DNA of 64,000 nt from Portulaca oleracea (GCA_029582165.1 CM055888.1:28907408-28971407); one strand, 5' to 3'; numbered from the stretch's first letter, positions 11,277-23,430 are shown. Notes: generated by a model not told the origin, from the letters alone. Program-made: numbers and translations.

Positions 11277-12557
11277 GGTCTCGTTCCGAGCCGAAATTTA
11301 TATAATTTATAGGGTGTCTTGCTTGTTTTAGCCACTTAAATATATATTAGATATGATAATTTTTATTTTTGTAGGTTAATAATGTGTTAGAGCCAAAACT
11401 CGAGCAAAAATGGCAAAAACTGAGCAAAATCCATCAAGCTTGAAATGCAGCAGCAAAGAAACTGGTCAGACGGGCGTCCCACCCGCGACACCATGGGTTG
11501 CGCTCGTGACTAGATTCTGGTATGTCTTGACATTGGTCAAGGCAAGGGTGGCAGAGAGCAGTCGCACCCACGACAAGATGTATCACGCCCGCGACAGACA
11601 GTTGATCACGGCCTTGGAAACTGTTGGTGGCAAAAGCTCAGGCAAAGGTCGCGCCCGAGTCACTTGTTGTCACTCCCGGGACAGATTGGCGTCACGCCTG
11701 CTATGGGAGGTGTCACGCTTGCGACGTGTGACTGAGACGAAAACTTACCGAGCGAAGCGTCGTGCGCGGCGGTTTTTTCACGCGCGCATTCGTGGTGAAA
11801 GCAGCGTATTTTGTCTGCGATTTCGGTTGTATAAATACTCTAAGTGACGAAATTAGTAGTTGCTAGGTTTTTTATTAGTTTTATCTACATTTTCCTTCTA
11901 ATTTTTAGCATTATTGTCTTCTCTTAATCAGTGTTTTAAGCTTGATTGTTCTCCAAGATTCTTGAGTTCTTGATTGTAATCAACATTTCTTGCAAGTAAT
12001 TTCATTATTTCTTCCCTTGTTCTCTTGTTTTCTCTGGTTTTCATTGTTGATTGTGATTACTAGTTCATAGATAAGCCACCAAACTCAATCCATTTTAGTG
12101 ACAAGGGGGATCAAGAGTCACAAATTCTACTCTAAAGTGAGAATTTGAGGATTCCTGATAATCTCATTCACATTTTCTTGTTCGTTCGAGAGAAGATGAA
12201 GATGAAGATTGGAGATGAAGATGAAGGTGAAGATTAGAGAGTTAATTTGATGCTTCAAGGGTATGGATTCTTGTTCCTAATTTCACAATTAGATTAGTTT
12301 TATTGCTTTCCTTTACTTGCTGTACTAGTTTAGTTCTTTCCATTGATTGAATTAGCTTAATTTCTCTTGTTTCCATGTTTTGCTTGATGGTTTATGTGAT
12401 GATCTCATGTTAGTGTAGTTTAATTGCTTCCCTTAAATTGTTATTGCTTTCTGCATTGGGAAAACCTTAGCAAGCCATTAACCTAAACAATCCTAAACAC
12501 CCATCCCTTGGATTCGACAACCCCTACTTAGAAAACCACAAAAACAACAATCGAACA
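11277..12557 (+). repeat. 5' LTR of the Athila-like element (family A)
   Basis: It matches 23450-24297 and ends CGAACA one base before the primer-binding site. It contains a cluster of GTCGC-N4-GCGAC-like motifs (about 11475-11700) upstream of a TATA-like tataaatactct near 11830. Its first bases are lost by a small deletion at the junction with gag-like copy 3. Confidence 0.8.
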
Positions 12558-12558
12558 A

Positions 12559-12576
12559 TGGCGCCGTTACCGGGGA
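12559..12576 (+). other. Primer-binding site, tRNA-Asp type
   Basis: TGGCGCCGTTACCGGGGA differs by one base from TGGCGCCGTTGCCGGGGA, the site I recall for Athila elements. It lies immediately after the 5' LTR. Confidence 0.8.
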
Positions 12577-12716
12577 TGGCGTTATTTGGTAGTTTAGGAC
12601 TTTGTTTGTTTGTGAATAGTCTATTGCTTTGCTAGATTAGTACTTAAGTCTTAAAACAACTAAAAAGTGAAAAATAGAAAAACCAACAAAAAGAGAAAAA
12701 GCGCAATAATCTGTAG

Positions 12717-14072
12717 GATGGGTTCGTGATCCGGATACCAATAGACTGATTAAAAGAGAGATACCCTTAGTTGAACCACCCAGGATGGCTGGAGGGGAAG
12801 AACATAGGGTGACCTTAAACGATCAGCTATATCTTTCATATGACCCACCGCCTTCGTGCTTCGTGTTACCAACATTACCTCAGGGAGTGACCTTCGATCC
12901 AAGACAATACCATACTCAGAACCTTCCTCTTTTCACAGGGACGGGGTAGATCTTATATAGACAGCCGAATACAAGGAATACCTTAGCATGGTTACCCCTC
13001 CAGGAGTTCCTTTGGACTATGTGTTGGTGAAATACCTGCCTTTTGCTTTAAGGGACACCGCTAAGTGGTGGATGTACAACATTAAAACTAGGTCCATAGA
13101 CTCTTAGGATAGTTTCCTTAAGGTTTTTATGAAGAGATACTTTCCAAATTCATTAGCTGTTCAACTGAGAAACTCAATCTTGAAGTTTAGACAGGACAAG
13201 AGAGAGCCCTATTGGAAAGCCTTTGAGCGATTTAAGAACCTATTGTCCCAGTTTCCCCATCATGGCTTTGACCTAGTCAGGTTGTGTCAAATTGTTGTGA
13301 GGGAGTTGATCAGGAAACTAGAGTTACCTTAGAGTCGATGTGCCAAGGAGGATTTATGGATAAGACTACATAGGAAGCCTAGGATTTCTTGGAGAGAGTG
13401 TCGGAAAGGGCTATGCAGTGGGGTACCATGAGAGACGAGTCTTTAGGAGCCTAGTTGCCAAATGCAAAAGGGGAGTGCATGAGGTTAGTGAAAACACAGG
13501 TTATGAGGCGTTTGCATCTCTAGAGAACATGATGAAAACTTTAGCCCAACAACAGTTAGTTGCTTCAAAATTCCAGTCCTGTGCTCAGGTAAACTCTTGG
13601 GAACAACCTGTTACCTCGACCCCCCAGTCTCAAGTGTCGTGTGCATGGTGTCAAGGTGTGGATCATGTGTATTCTACTTGTCCTCTTTTCATCCAACATG
13701 TGACCTCTACCATCGAGAATTTGAATGCGATGTACCACAATTACCGCCCTGACCATCATCAATCTTACCAATACCAACGCAAGCATCCTTTACTCTCGTA
13801 TGGTCCCGAGAACCAAAATGTATTGAGGTCGCCCCTTAATCAGGGAGGAGGTTTCCAAGGAAACTATCCTTCTCAGTCTCAGTCTCAACCTCAACCTCGA
13901 CCACCACCTCAGGTAGCTTACCAAGCTCCAAGAGGGCCACCCATGCCACCTATCTAACCTCAGATTCCCCAGACCCGACCTCCACCAGGTTATACCCACG
14001 AGGATAGGCATGAGAAGGAAATTAGGGAGTTGAAGAGTGATCTTAAGGATGTTAAGGATTCTTTTAAGAGTG
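12717..14072 (+). pseudogene. Athila-type gag, broken
   Basis: Gag forms the virus-like particle and binds element RNA. Recognisable pieces are the N-terminal region after 12717, a capsid-like segment at about 13100-13330 (MKRYFPNSLAVQLRNSI, REPYWKAFERFKNL) and a zinc knuckle CAWCQGVDHVYSTC near 13651-13692, with intact CX2CX4HX4C spacing. A Pro/Gln-rich tail follows (about 13860-13960). There are several in-frame stops: TAGs near 12947, 12959 and 13106, one near 13330, and two CAG-to-TAG candidates near 13370 and 13380. It cannot make a full protein. The downstream end is interrupted at 14073. Confidence 0.75.
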
Positions 14073-14956
14073 TGTAGACACTGAATTTTGTCGTAGTTCA
14101 GCTTTGTAATTATGTATTTTATTTTGAGCATTTTTATTTTTTAGGATTAAATGCCAAGTATTCTTAAAATGCATAAATGATGAAAAACCCACAAAAAACC
14201 CAAATAAATTTTCCTCTACAAAAAAGCCTTTCACATTAGCCCATTTCCATTTCTGGCCCATCCGCGTTTAAATATTCCAAAAACTCAGCCGTTTGTTCAT
14301 GTACCTGAGCCTTTTCTTTAAATTACCGACTTTCCACCGACCTCTATGAGTTTCCTAATTTTGGGAGCTAAAAGTACTCATTACAAGCTTTCCAACAACA
14401 TTTGAATCAAGTTAATCGGAAGTCGGATGGGAAAGTTATGGTCGTTTGAAGTTAGGCAGCTCAAAATAACCCAACACGTTGGTCCACAGTGACCCGCTTC
14501 ATTTCATTCCAACATACTGGGCCTCCTGTTGATCAGATGGCCCAGCCTCTCTCTATCTCATAACCCTAGTTTCCTCACTCCATTTCCCCTATAAATATAG
14601 CCTCACTCCGATCATTTTTATTTACACCGAATCACCTAGGAGTATTGACACTAGGTGATTTCTTCTTCCTCTTCTCCCTCTCTTATTCTCCTTCTCCATT
14701 TCTTCATCATTTGCATACATCCATACTTGGCGTATTTATTTTTCCATTTTTATTTTCTTGTAATCATTCATACTGTTGTAATACTGATGTTAATACCAAT
14801 TACAACTAATCTAAAACGGATTACATGTAATCGCAACTTCAATTTCGTTCTTTATTTATTTATCTTTCGTTTATCGCTTTTATTTACTTTCGCACTTTAC
14901 CTTTTTGCATGCATCTAAATAATTTAAATTAACCTAGTTATTTCTCCTCTCTACCA
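14073..14956 (+). mobile_element. LTR-like insertion (probable solo LTR) between gag and protease
   Basis: The insertion starts TGTAGACACTGAATTTTGTC, close to the start of the family-C LTRs and of the Tat LTR at 52437. It has a TATA box (ctataaatatag near 14590) and no coding content. It sits between the gag tail and the protease frame, which normally adjoin. The right end and the target duplication could not be fixed, so the boundary at about 14956 is approximate. Confidence 0.5.
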
Positions 14957-17900
14957 GAAGTTCTTGGAAAAGATTAGGGATACTTTCTCGTTGGTTAAGG
15001 TTAATATCCCTATTTTGGATGCCATCCAGCATTGTACTTCTTATGCCAGATTTCTTAAAGAACTTTGTACCACAAAAAGAGCCACCCAAGTACCCAAGAA
15101 GGCTTTCTTAGCCTCAAATGTGAGCTCAATTCTTTCGAACCAAGTTCCCGTGAAGTACAAAGACCCTGGATGTCCTACCATTTCCATCACCATAGGAGAA
15201 AGCTTGATAGAGAGAGCCTTGCTTGATTTAGCTGCTAGTGTGAACTTGTTGCCCTTCCATGTGTGAGACTCTTGGTTTAGGTGAGCTAAAACAAACTAGG
15301 ATGGTGTTGCAATTGGCTGACCGATCCATTAGAGTTCCTAAGGGGGTGGTAGAAGATTTCCTGATTAAGGTTGGGTATTTTGTGTTTCCGGTGGATTTTG
15401 TAGTGTTGGAGACCGCTAGAGTTTAAAGTGTTAGGGATGAGATTCCAGTTATCCTAGGCCGACCTTTTCTAGCTACCTCAAATGCCAGGATAAACTGTAT
15501 GGATAGAAGGATGAAGTTGACTTTTGGGAACTTAACCATGGAGTTGAATATTCTCGATTTGGAAAAGTCACCGTTGGGATTTGATGAACATGAGCAAGGT
15601 ACATTGAATTGGGTTAGTAACTTTGTGGATTCTAGTGAGGACCATGACCTTGTAGATGAGTCTTGTGTTGATGAACTGACTCAATTAGGCGTAGATCCTG
15701 ATTTTGTGAATTCTTTATGTGACTCTGATGTGTTTAACGGTGATTAGTTATATAAGTCATTGTTTGCCTCTCAAACTGTGTCTGAAACAGTAGAACCTGA
15801 GCCACCATCCTCCAAAATTCTTGAGTTTAAACCCCTTCCATATGAGTTAAAATATGTCTACCTTGGTACTAGTGAGACATACCCTGTGATTATCACCTAG
15901 GATTTAGGTAGAGACCAAGAGAACCAGTTGATTGAAGTCCTTAGGACGAACAAGGGTGCTTTGGGGTGGACCTTAGGAGACATTAGGGGGATTAGCCCAT
16001 CTATTGTCTAACATAGGATCTTTTTAGAAGATGATATTGTTACCTATAGGGATCCTCTTAGGAGGTTAAATCCACAAATAAAAGAGGTGGTGAAAAAGGA
16101 GATTTTGAAGTAGTTAGACCATGACATCATTTACCCAATATCTGACAGCAAATGGGTGAGTCCCATCCATGTGGTTCCAAAGAAAGCAGGTTTGACTGTT
16201 GTGGAAAACGAGCAAGGAGAGTTAGTGCCCACCCGCATACCTTCTGGTTGGAGAGTCTGTATCGACTATAGGAAACTTAATAAAGCAACTAGGAAGGATC
16301 ATTTTCCCTTGCCGTTCATGGACCAAATGTTAGAAAAGTTAGCGAGGCATGAGTATTAATTCTTTTTAGATGGTTATTCCGGTTGCACCCAAATTTCCAT
16401 AGCTCCGTGTGACCAAGAAAAAACCACATTTACTTGTCTATTCGGCACCTTTGCCTTTCGTAGGATGCCTTTTGGTCTTTGCAATGCTCCCGCGACTTTC
16501 CAAAGATGTATGGTTTTAATCTTTTCGGACTTAGTTGAGGATTGCGTGGAAATTTTCATGGATGACTTCTCTGTGTTTGGTATTTCCTTTGATGCATGCT
16601 TGGCTAATTTGAGTCGTGTGTTGAATCGTTGTCAAGAAAAGAATTTGACTCTAAATTAGGAGAAGTGCCATTTTATGGTGCAAAAGGGGATTATTTTAGG
16701 TCATGTGATCTCGATAGAGGGAATTGAGGTAGACAAGGCAAAAATCGACCTAGTTAGGAATTTGACTTCCCCCACTTCTGTGAAGGAAGTTAGATCTTTT
16801 CTTGGACATGCAGGGTTTTACCACAGATTCATTAGATATTTTGGCAAGATAGCTAAACCCCTTTCAGCTCTGTTAGCTAAGGATGTGCCATTCATTTTTT
16901 TCTGATGATTGTATGAGGGCATTTAACCAGCTTAAAGAGGCCCTGATTTCTCCACCTATTCTCAAGCCTCCCACCTAGGGAGAGCCGTTTGAGATAATGT
17001 GTGATGCTTCTGATTTTGCTATTGGTGTGGTGCTTGGTCAAGGAATTTAAAAGAAGCTTGTAGTGATTCACTATGCTAGTCACACATTGAATGAGGCCCA
17101 GTTGAACTATACCGTGACCGAAAAAGAATTCTTAGCTGTTGTGTATGCCTTTGAAAAGTTTCGACCCTACTTGCTAGGTGCTAAGGTCATTATTTATACG
17201 GATCACTCAGCTATTAGATACTTGATGGAGAAAAAGGATTCTAAACCTAGATTGGTTAGATGGGTCTTGTTGCTTCAAGAATTCGATTGTGAGATTAGGG
17301 ATAGAAAGTGAGCCGAAAACCCTGTAGCGGACCATCTTTCTAGGATAGTGCCCGAGAATGTGAGAGCGACTCCTATTGATGCTAATTTTCCTGATGAGTA
17401 GATCCTTGATGTGGGAGTTGAGCCGTGGTTCGCTGACAAAGTTAATTTCAAAGTGACTGGGGAAATGCCGAACTATTGGAACAAACATGATAGAGATAGG
17501 TTCCTCCATATAGTGAAAAACTTTGTGTGGGATGACCCGTATTTATTCAAATATTGTCCTGACCAAATCCTTCGAAGATGCATACCTAATGAATCCATTA
17601 TAGATGTCCTTTCGTTTTGTCATGACCAACGGTGCGGGGGGCATTATAGTGGAAAGAAGACGACATATAAGGTATTGCAAAGTAGGTTTTATTGGCCGAC
17701 CATATTTAGGGATGCTCATGAGTATGCAAAGCGGTGTTTTAGGTGTCAAAGCTTAGGGAAGATCACTAGGAGAGATATGATGCCCCTTCAACCCGAAATC
17801 TTTGTCGATGTATTTGATGTTTGGGGTATAGACTTTATGAGACCATTTCCTAACTCCTTTGGGAATGAGTACATCCTCCTAGTTGTTGATTACGTTTTTA

Positions 17901-18718
17901 AGTGGGTAGAGGCTATTCCTACGAGGCAAAATGATGCTAAGGTTGTGACAAAGTTCCTCAGGGAGAACATTTTCTCTAGGTTTGGAATGCCTTGGTCAAT
18001 CATTAGCGACCAAGGGACTCACTTTAAGAATAGATCTTTCGAGGCTTTGCTTAGAAGATACTCAGTTGAGCATAAGATAACAACCGCTTACCATCCACAG
18101 TCCAATGGTCAAGCGGAGGTGTCAAATAGGCAAATCAAGTAGATTCTAGAAAAGACAGTGTCTAAGAATAGGAAGGATTGGTCCATCAAATTGATTGATG
18201 CTTTGTGGGCTTATATGACGGCATACAAAACTGCAATAGGGATGTCACCATATAGAGCCGTTTTTAGGAAACCGTGCCACTTACCAGTCGAGCTTGAGCA
18301 TAGGGCCTGGTGGGATTTGAAAGCCCCGAACCTAGATCTTTCAGTAGCAGGAGAGGTTATGAAACTTACTTTGTGTGAATTGGAGGAGTTAAGGAGAGAA
18401 GCTTATGAAAACGGGAGGTTAAATAAGGAAAGGTCGAAAGTTTTGCATGATCGAATTATCCATAGGAAGATCTCTTTCCCGGGCCAAAAAGTTCTCCTTT
18501 ATGACTCCCATTTGCAACTCTTTGCGGGTAAGTTAAAATCTAGGTGGACCAGACCGTTCATTGTGACTCATGTGTTTCCCTCGGGGGTAATTGAGATTAA
18601 AGACCCAACTAATGATTCTGTGTGGAAATTCAATGGTCACAGGTTGAAGCCTTTCTTGGAGCTTCCTGACAAAGTTGAGTTGGAATGTGTAACATTCCAT
18701 GACTCATTTGTTGATTGA
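14957..18718 (+). pseudogene. Athila-type pol: protease, RT, RNase H, integrase, broken
   Basis: Domains in order are: protease (about 15100-15490) with ALLDLAASVNLLP, where the family has DLGAS, so the Gly after the catalytic Asp-Leu is Ala; RT (about 16140-16910) with VCIDYRKLNKATRKDHFPLP, MPFGLCNAPATFQRCM and an intact FMDD box; RNase H (about 16990-17330) with MCDASDFAIGVVL and [10 protein letters not shown]; integrase (about 17560-18140) with the His/Cys zinc-binding region, GIDFM, SDQGTH and GQAEVSNR carrying the D, D and E residues; and an integrase C-terminal part to 18718. About ten in-frame TAG/TAA/TGA codons and some frame changes break it. Many stops are at positions where CAG, CAA or TGG is expected. 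It cannot produce a functional polyprotein. Confidence 0.85.
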
Positions 18719-19321
18719 AGAAAGGTATTATAATACTCTTGTATATGTTGTTGTATATCTAACTTTTCTTTTCTTGATTTTTTTTTCTTTGTTTGCTAAT
18801 CCTAACTATGCGCTATCAAGAAGGAAGGAACAATTCATTGCTTGTATTTACATCTTGACATGATTTGTATACTCAATCTCCATTTATAAGTCATGAGAGG
18901 ATTCATTAGTGACGTAATCAGGTACTGCCCTTCCTTATCCTTTGAATATAGTTGGTGAGTAGTTTATTTTTATTTTTCTTAGTGTAATTTTTCTTTTAGG
19001 ATGCTTGTCTATCTCTATTCTAGTCACAATGAGGACATTGTGTGGCCTTTTTGTGTGGGAGTGGGGGTGGCATGCTTGTCGGCTTTTATTTTCTCTTTTC
19101 TTAGTAATTTTTCTTTTGTATGAATTTTAGTTTCTTTTTAGTGGGTTACCTAGTTTAAGATAATATTTTAATAGATGTGTGCTTAAAGAGTAGGTATTTT
19201 GAGTTTTAGGGTGTTAGGAAAGTTTTGAAGTTGTTTGAGAGTGTGGAAATTTTTTTCTAGAAGTAGGAGTTTAGGACTTAGTTTTATTTTGAGAAAATTG
19301 AAATTTTGCTTGTTTTTGGAC
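18719..19321 (+). other. Post-pol spacer of the Athila element
   Basis: This is T-rich noncoding sequence between the pol stop and the motif array. I see no ORF. It contains the hairpin/G-tract module listed separately. Confidence 0.5.
19025..19070 (+). promoter_or_regulatory. Hairpin plus G-rich tract, module 1
   Basis: CACAATG-AGGA-CATTGTG at 19025-19042 is a perfect 7-bp stem with a 4-base loop. Nine bases later comes a G-rich stretch, tgtgtgggagtgggggtgg (19052-19070). The module recurs at 22127. Similar G-rich tracts follow pol in Athila relatives; a role in second-strand priming or 3' processing is only a guess. Confidence 0.55.
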
Positions 19322-19329
19322 AGCAAAGA

Positions 19330-19687
19330 GTCGCGGGCGAGTCAAAATCGTCGCACCCGAGACAGCCGGCTGGAACGCTGGAAAAATTCTAAGTGCTGAA
19401 GGCCAAATTCCGTCCAGGAGCTTGTCGCGGGCGAGTCAGATCTGTCACCCCCGTGACAGCCGACTAGTTCCAAAAAAAAATTCAACTCAAGAAATTGGTG
19501 AAGTCTTCCAGAAGAGCGTCGCGGGCGAATCAGAATTGTCGCGGGCGAGTCATACTTAAGGTCAAAATTTCCAGAAAATCGATATGTTTCTCAGACAGCA
19601 GTTGCGCCCGAGATGCAATTGGTCGCACCCGCGACAACTTCAAACAGGAGATTGCTCTTTTCTTCCAGATGGGCGACGCGCCCGCGA
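19330..19687 (+). repeat. Diverged array with paired GTCGC-type motifs
   Basis: Motif pairs start at 19330/19350, 19424/19444, 19518/19538 and 19601/19622. Members are 20-21 bp apart within each pair, and the first three pairs are 94 bp apart. Members include gtcgcgggcgagtc, gtcacccccgtgac and gtcgcacccgcgac. Sequence between the pairs is diverged, while the motifs are better kept. The array lies upstream of the second ORF. Confidence 0.75.
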
Positions 19688-19939
19688 CGATTCGAATCCC
19701 AGAATTCTGTCAGGGCTTTAACTGTTGTGGTTGTTCAAGTGTGGGATTTTCCTTACTTGGGGGTCGATTACATCAACACAACCCTTTGCATTGTGGTTCA
19801 AGTCAGGTAACATTCGTTTCTCAGTGTTCAAGTTCGAGTTTTCTACTAAGTTTAGGTGTTGCCTGTGTTGGTTCTTCCTTTGAAATTAGGGTTGTTCTTA
19901 TTGAGTCTACATTATCACTGCTTGCACTTAGTTCTCATA

Positions 19940-21164
19940 ATGGTTCGCACAAAACGAACGCGCACTGAGGAGCACTCTCCTTCACCCCCACCTGAGTCAT
20001 AGGCTCCGGACAAAGACCGGTATAAAGCACAGCCGACTATACTTCTTCAGTGTAGTCCGAAGGTTAAGGTCACTTTCAGGGATGATCGACACAAAGAGAG
20101 ATTTATAATGTTCCAACAAAGGAAAATTTGTGCACCAGACATCTACGATGAAAATACTGTGAAATTGGTCTATTGTAAGTCAAGCTTTGATCATTTCATC
20201 CGAACCTTAGGGTGGGGGACGTTCATTAAAATTGAGGATTCCATGTACGATCAACCTATTCTTGAATTCTTGAGTTCTTTACATGATGATGATGGGAAGC
20301 GAAGTGCAAGGTTTTGGTATCGGGTAGATAACAAAGAAAAAGCTTGCACCGTGCAAGATCTTTGCCGAGCTCTTGGATTGCCGGTAGGTGGAATATATTA
20401 TGAGGAGTGTGCTGAGTTCGATGAGCAAGACACGATGAGGAGATTGACTAGTTCGCGAAGGGCATACCATACATCTCAGGTCCGGGACACTGCATTCCAC
20501 TGTCCTAAGAATTCAAAGTCCCGGGATTTTTGCAACCTGGCCATCCAAATGCTACATCATATCGTTACAAGCTCAGTATTTGGAAGAGATGATGGGCGGC
20601 CGAATGTCCGAAAAGATGACTTGTTCATCATTTTCAAGACCGTCCAAGGACAGAGAGTGAATACGGGGTCGTGTGTACTTCATTGTCTCAAAGAGATAAG
20701 CTCCAAGAACCAGCTTATAACCATTGGCATGGGGCATGTTATATGCCATTTCTTGAAGAAACAAGGGTTCGGAATTTATTTCAACAAGTTTACCCCGAGA
20801 TACTTCCCCGATCCGATAGATGGCGTTAGGCTTCAACGAATGGGAATTTTGGAGTAGCACCGCACGCGACGGCAAATATAGTACTTCGATCGATTTGGAT
20901 CACGAAAGAGCCGAGCAATGGTTGGATGTGACCAATGAACATAATTGGTCGTGCGGGCAACAGTTTGGAGGCCAACATAGAGTCGGTGAGCCGGACCATC
21001 CCGAGGATGAAGAGGAAGAAGATGAGGAACCTGAAGAAGAGGAGGGACAAGCACATCAAGGGGAAGCTAATGGAAGCGGGTCTCAAGGGATTTCGCTCGA
21101 ACATCTTAACAGTCAACTAGAGCAGCTGAGTGTTGGCGTCCAGGAGCAAAGGACTTTGCTCTAA
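19940..21164 (+). pseudogene. Athila second ORF (post-pol, plant transposon-protein type)
   Basis: I place the start at ATG 19940 (MVRTKRTRTEEHSPSPPPES), typical in being basic and Ser/Pro-rich. A TAG at about 20000, where CAG would restore the frame, precedes a 249-codon open stretch at 20108-20857 with FQQRKICAPDIYDENTV, CRALGLPVGGIYYEE and FYFNKFTPRYFPDP-like blocks. This resembles ORFs that follow pol in Athila-type elements and the domain catalogued as a putative plant transposon protein. The coding capacity then passes to another frame (20820-21164), with a very acidic tail (EDEEEEDEEPEEEEGQ) and a short coiled-coil-like end. Its function is unknown; some authors call such ORFs env-like, but I see no convincing signal peptide or fusion features. 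Confidence 0.65.
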
Positions 21165-22126
21165 AGCCAACACAACCTCTTAGAGAGCCAGCAGGAGCTC
21201 TTTCGTGCCCAACAATCAACACTCCATCGGCATGATCAGTACTTCCAGCAGCAGAACCAGTATTGAAGAGATTGGGGGTATTATCATTACTCCATGGCCC
21301 ACCATCCACCGGTGCCACCGGATTACGTCAACGAACACTACCCATCGTACTTTTCCTATTTCCCATATCCTCCTCCTGGAGGATCCGAGCAGTAATTGTA
21401 AGCACCCCGCCCCCTCTCATCTTTTTCATTGGTTGTATATGTTTTATATCTTATGGAAATACATGTGCGGGAGGGGTGTATTTGTGTTGGGGTTTGAGTG
21501 GAAAGGCTCTCTGATATGGGACTGCATTCATAAGATGTCAACATATGAGTTTAGCTTCGCTAGCTTTGTCATTGTCCGGTTTGGAAGTTAGTTTCTTGGG
21601 TTTATGTGGTGGAGTTTGTATGGTTTGCGGATGATTTTAATCATTCGTAGGACCGGGTAGTGGAGAGATATTTCATCCTCAATTCCCGCCTCAATGAGTG
21701 AGATTCGGGGTTGAGGCGTGCCATTGTTAATGTAAATATTATGAACAGTTGTCTTGAGTTTGTTTTTTAGCTAATGTTTTGTTTATTTGTTTTTCCTTTT
21801 TGATCTTGCATTTTAGACATCACATATAGTATGATTTTCCTGTTTATTTCTAACCTATGGTGTGATGTCATTTAGATCGCGGCTTGGGTGTGCTTTTATT
21901 GAAGATTTTGAGGTAACCTCCTTCCGCCCTCTCTTTGAGTGTATATATTTTTGATGCATGTTGCATGCTTGATTTTCCTTTGGGTGGCGAACCCCTTGAG
22001 TGTGAATGTTTGGAATAATTTGCTGTTGGAGCCGTGTGGGCTCGGGTCGCCACCATTTTTGCTTGTTAGTTGTTTGTTTTTGTGTCTTTTGTAGGTTTTC
22101 TACCTTACCAGTGACACCCTTCTTCT

Positions 22127-22169
22127 CACAATGGGGACATTGTGAAGTTTTGTGTGGGAGTTGGGGTGA
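22127..22169 (+). promoter_or_regulatory. Hairpin plus G-rich tract, module 2
   Basis: CACAATG-GGGA-CATTGTG (22127-22144) is followed by tgtgtgggagttggggtga (22151-22169). This is the same arrangement as at 19025, with the same stem and a loop changed by one base. It lies about 960 bp after the second ORF. Confidence 0.55.
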
Positions 22170-22739
22170 TACTTCCATTGTTCATGGGTAGATCACATAG
22201 TTTTGAGTCTTTTGATTTTGTTTTCCGTAGTTTTTGTTAAAATTTGATTTTGTGTGAAAATGAAAGAAAAAAGGGAAAAAGGTTGTGAAAAACCCCAAAA
22301 AGTGTGTCTTTTTCTTTTTGAAGATGTTTTCGTTCACAATTGTGTAGGTAGTTGTCTAATTGGCTGATTCAATCATTTAGAAGTGACCGATAAGAATAAT
22401 GATACGCCTTAGGAAGGATTTCTGCCATGATTTATCTCTATTTGACGTTGACATGGAATGTGAAAGCGGAATCCTCACTTCTTACACGCCCCGACTGTGA
22501 ATTTCTTACCCAAAGTTAGACGGTCTTAGTTGTTTAATGCTCTTGCTCGCTTTAATTAATGAATTAATTAATTATTGTCAGTCCCACCGATAAGGGTTGG
22601 TATGGGTGGACGGCGCCCATTCCCCTTAAGTACAATGTTTACGAATAGAGCAACCCGATTTAGTAGGGTAACCCTTTGCGAAGGCTAGCCCTAATCCTGA
22701 AAAACCGACACCGACGCCCTAAAATCGTACAAAACAGAT

Positions 22740-22915
22740 TAAGAGTAAGGCAAAAGAAAAAAAAAAGAGTGAAGAAAAAGAAAAAGAAAGCAGAATAAAG
22801 AAAAAAAAAGAGAGAGAAAGAAAAAGCAAAAGCAAAAGCAAAAGAAAAAGAAAAAGTTGAGAAAGTGAAAGAAAAAGAAAAGAAAAGAGAAGTTGAAAGA
22901 AAAATTAAGAGTGAA
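22740..22915 (+). repeat. Purine-rich (A/G) low-complexity tract
   Basis: This is an almost pure A/G stretch with short units such as aaaaga, gaaaaa and three aaaagc in a row. Such tracts are common near the 3' end of large gypsy elements. Confidence 0.7.
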
Positions 22916-23430
22916 GTAGGTTAGCTAATAATCCCGAGCTTGAGCATGAAAATGACTTTGATTGTCTAGCTTAGGTTAGGAAGGATCAGTTAGGGCCCAC
23001 TTGCACTTGTGCACGAAAAATTTTGCTCATCATGAAGTGCTTGGGTTGAAAACCTCAAGCATTGGCAGTTTTCCAACCTATGTGTGCTGATTTGTTCATA
23101 TTTGATTCTTCCATTTGATTGTTGAGGCGAGTTGGGGAATTAAGTGCATGATTGGGGATTAGAATATCTTCTTCGCCTTTGTTTTGTCTTTGTTTTTGGT
23201 TTTTCACCTTTTCTTCTTTCCCTTTTTCCTTTTCTTTGGCTTTTGTGGGTATAGCTTCTATAAACTCTCACGAGACGTTCCTCGTCCACTTGGGCTGCCA
23301 AGGGGTTTAAAGGGCTTGATGCATATGCTACATGCATCCGCGATTCCTGCGAAAGTGAGTTAGGGTTTTTAGTTTCTTTTTCTCTGTCTTTATCATTGTT
23401 TTTAGTTTGCTCGGGGTGAACAAACCCTTA

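Larger units (their letters stand above)
21165..23430 (+). other. Long post-ORF noncoding region of the Athila element
   Basis: No supportable coding sequence was seen. It contains a second hairpin/G-tract module (22127) and a purine-only stretch (about 22740-22915). Small frames here are short and overlap low-complexity sequence. Confidence 0.55.

Noticed and set aside
12559..12576. Considered a host tRNA gene because of the tRNA-like sequence
   Set aside because: Only the 18 bases complementary to the tRNA 3' end are present; it is a primer-binding site. I found no full tRNA or rRNA gene in the window.
19330..19687. CRISPR-like array
   Set aside because: Repeats are 14 bp, degenerate, occur in both orientations, have no constant spacer, and the context is a plant retroelement.
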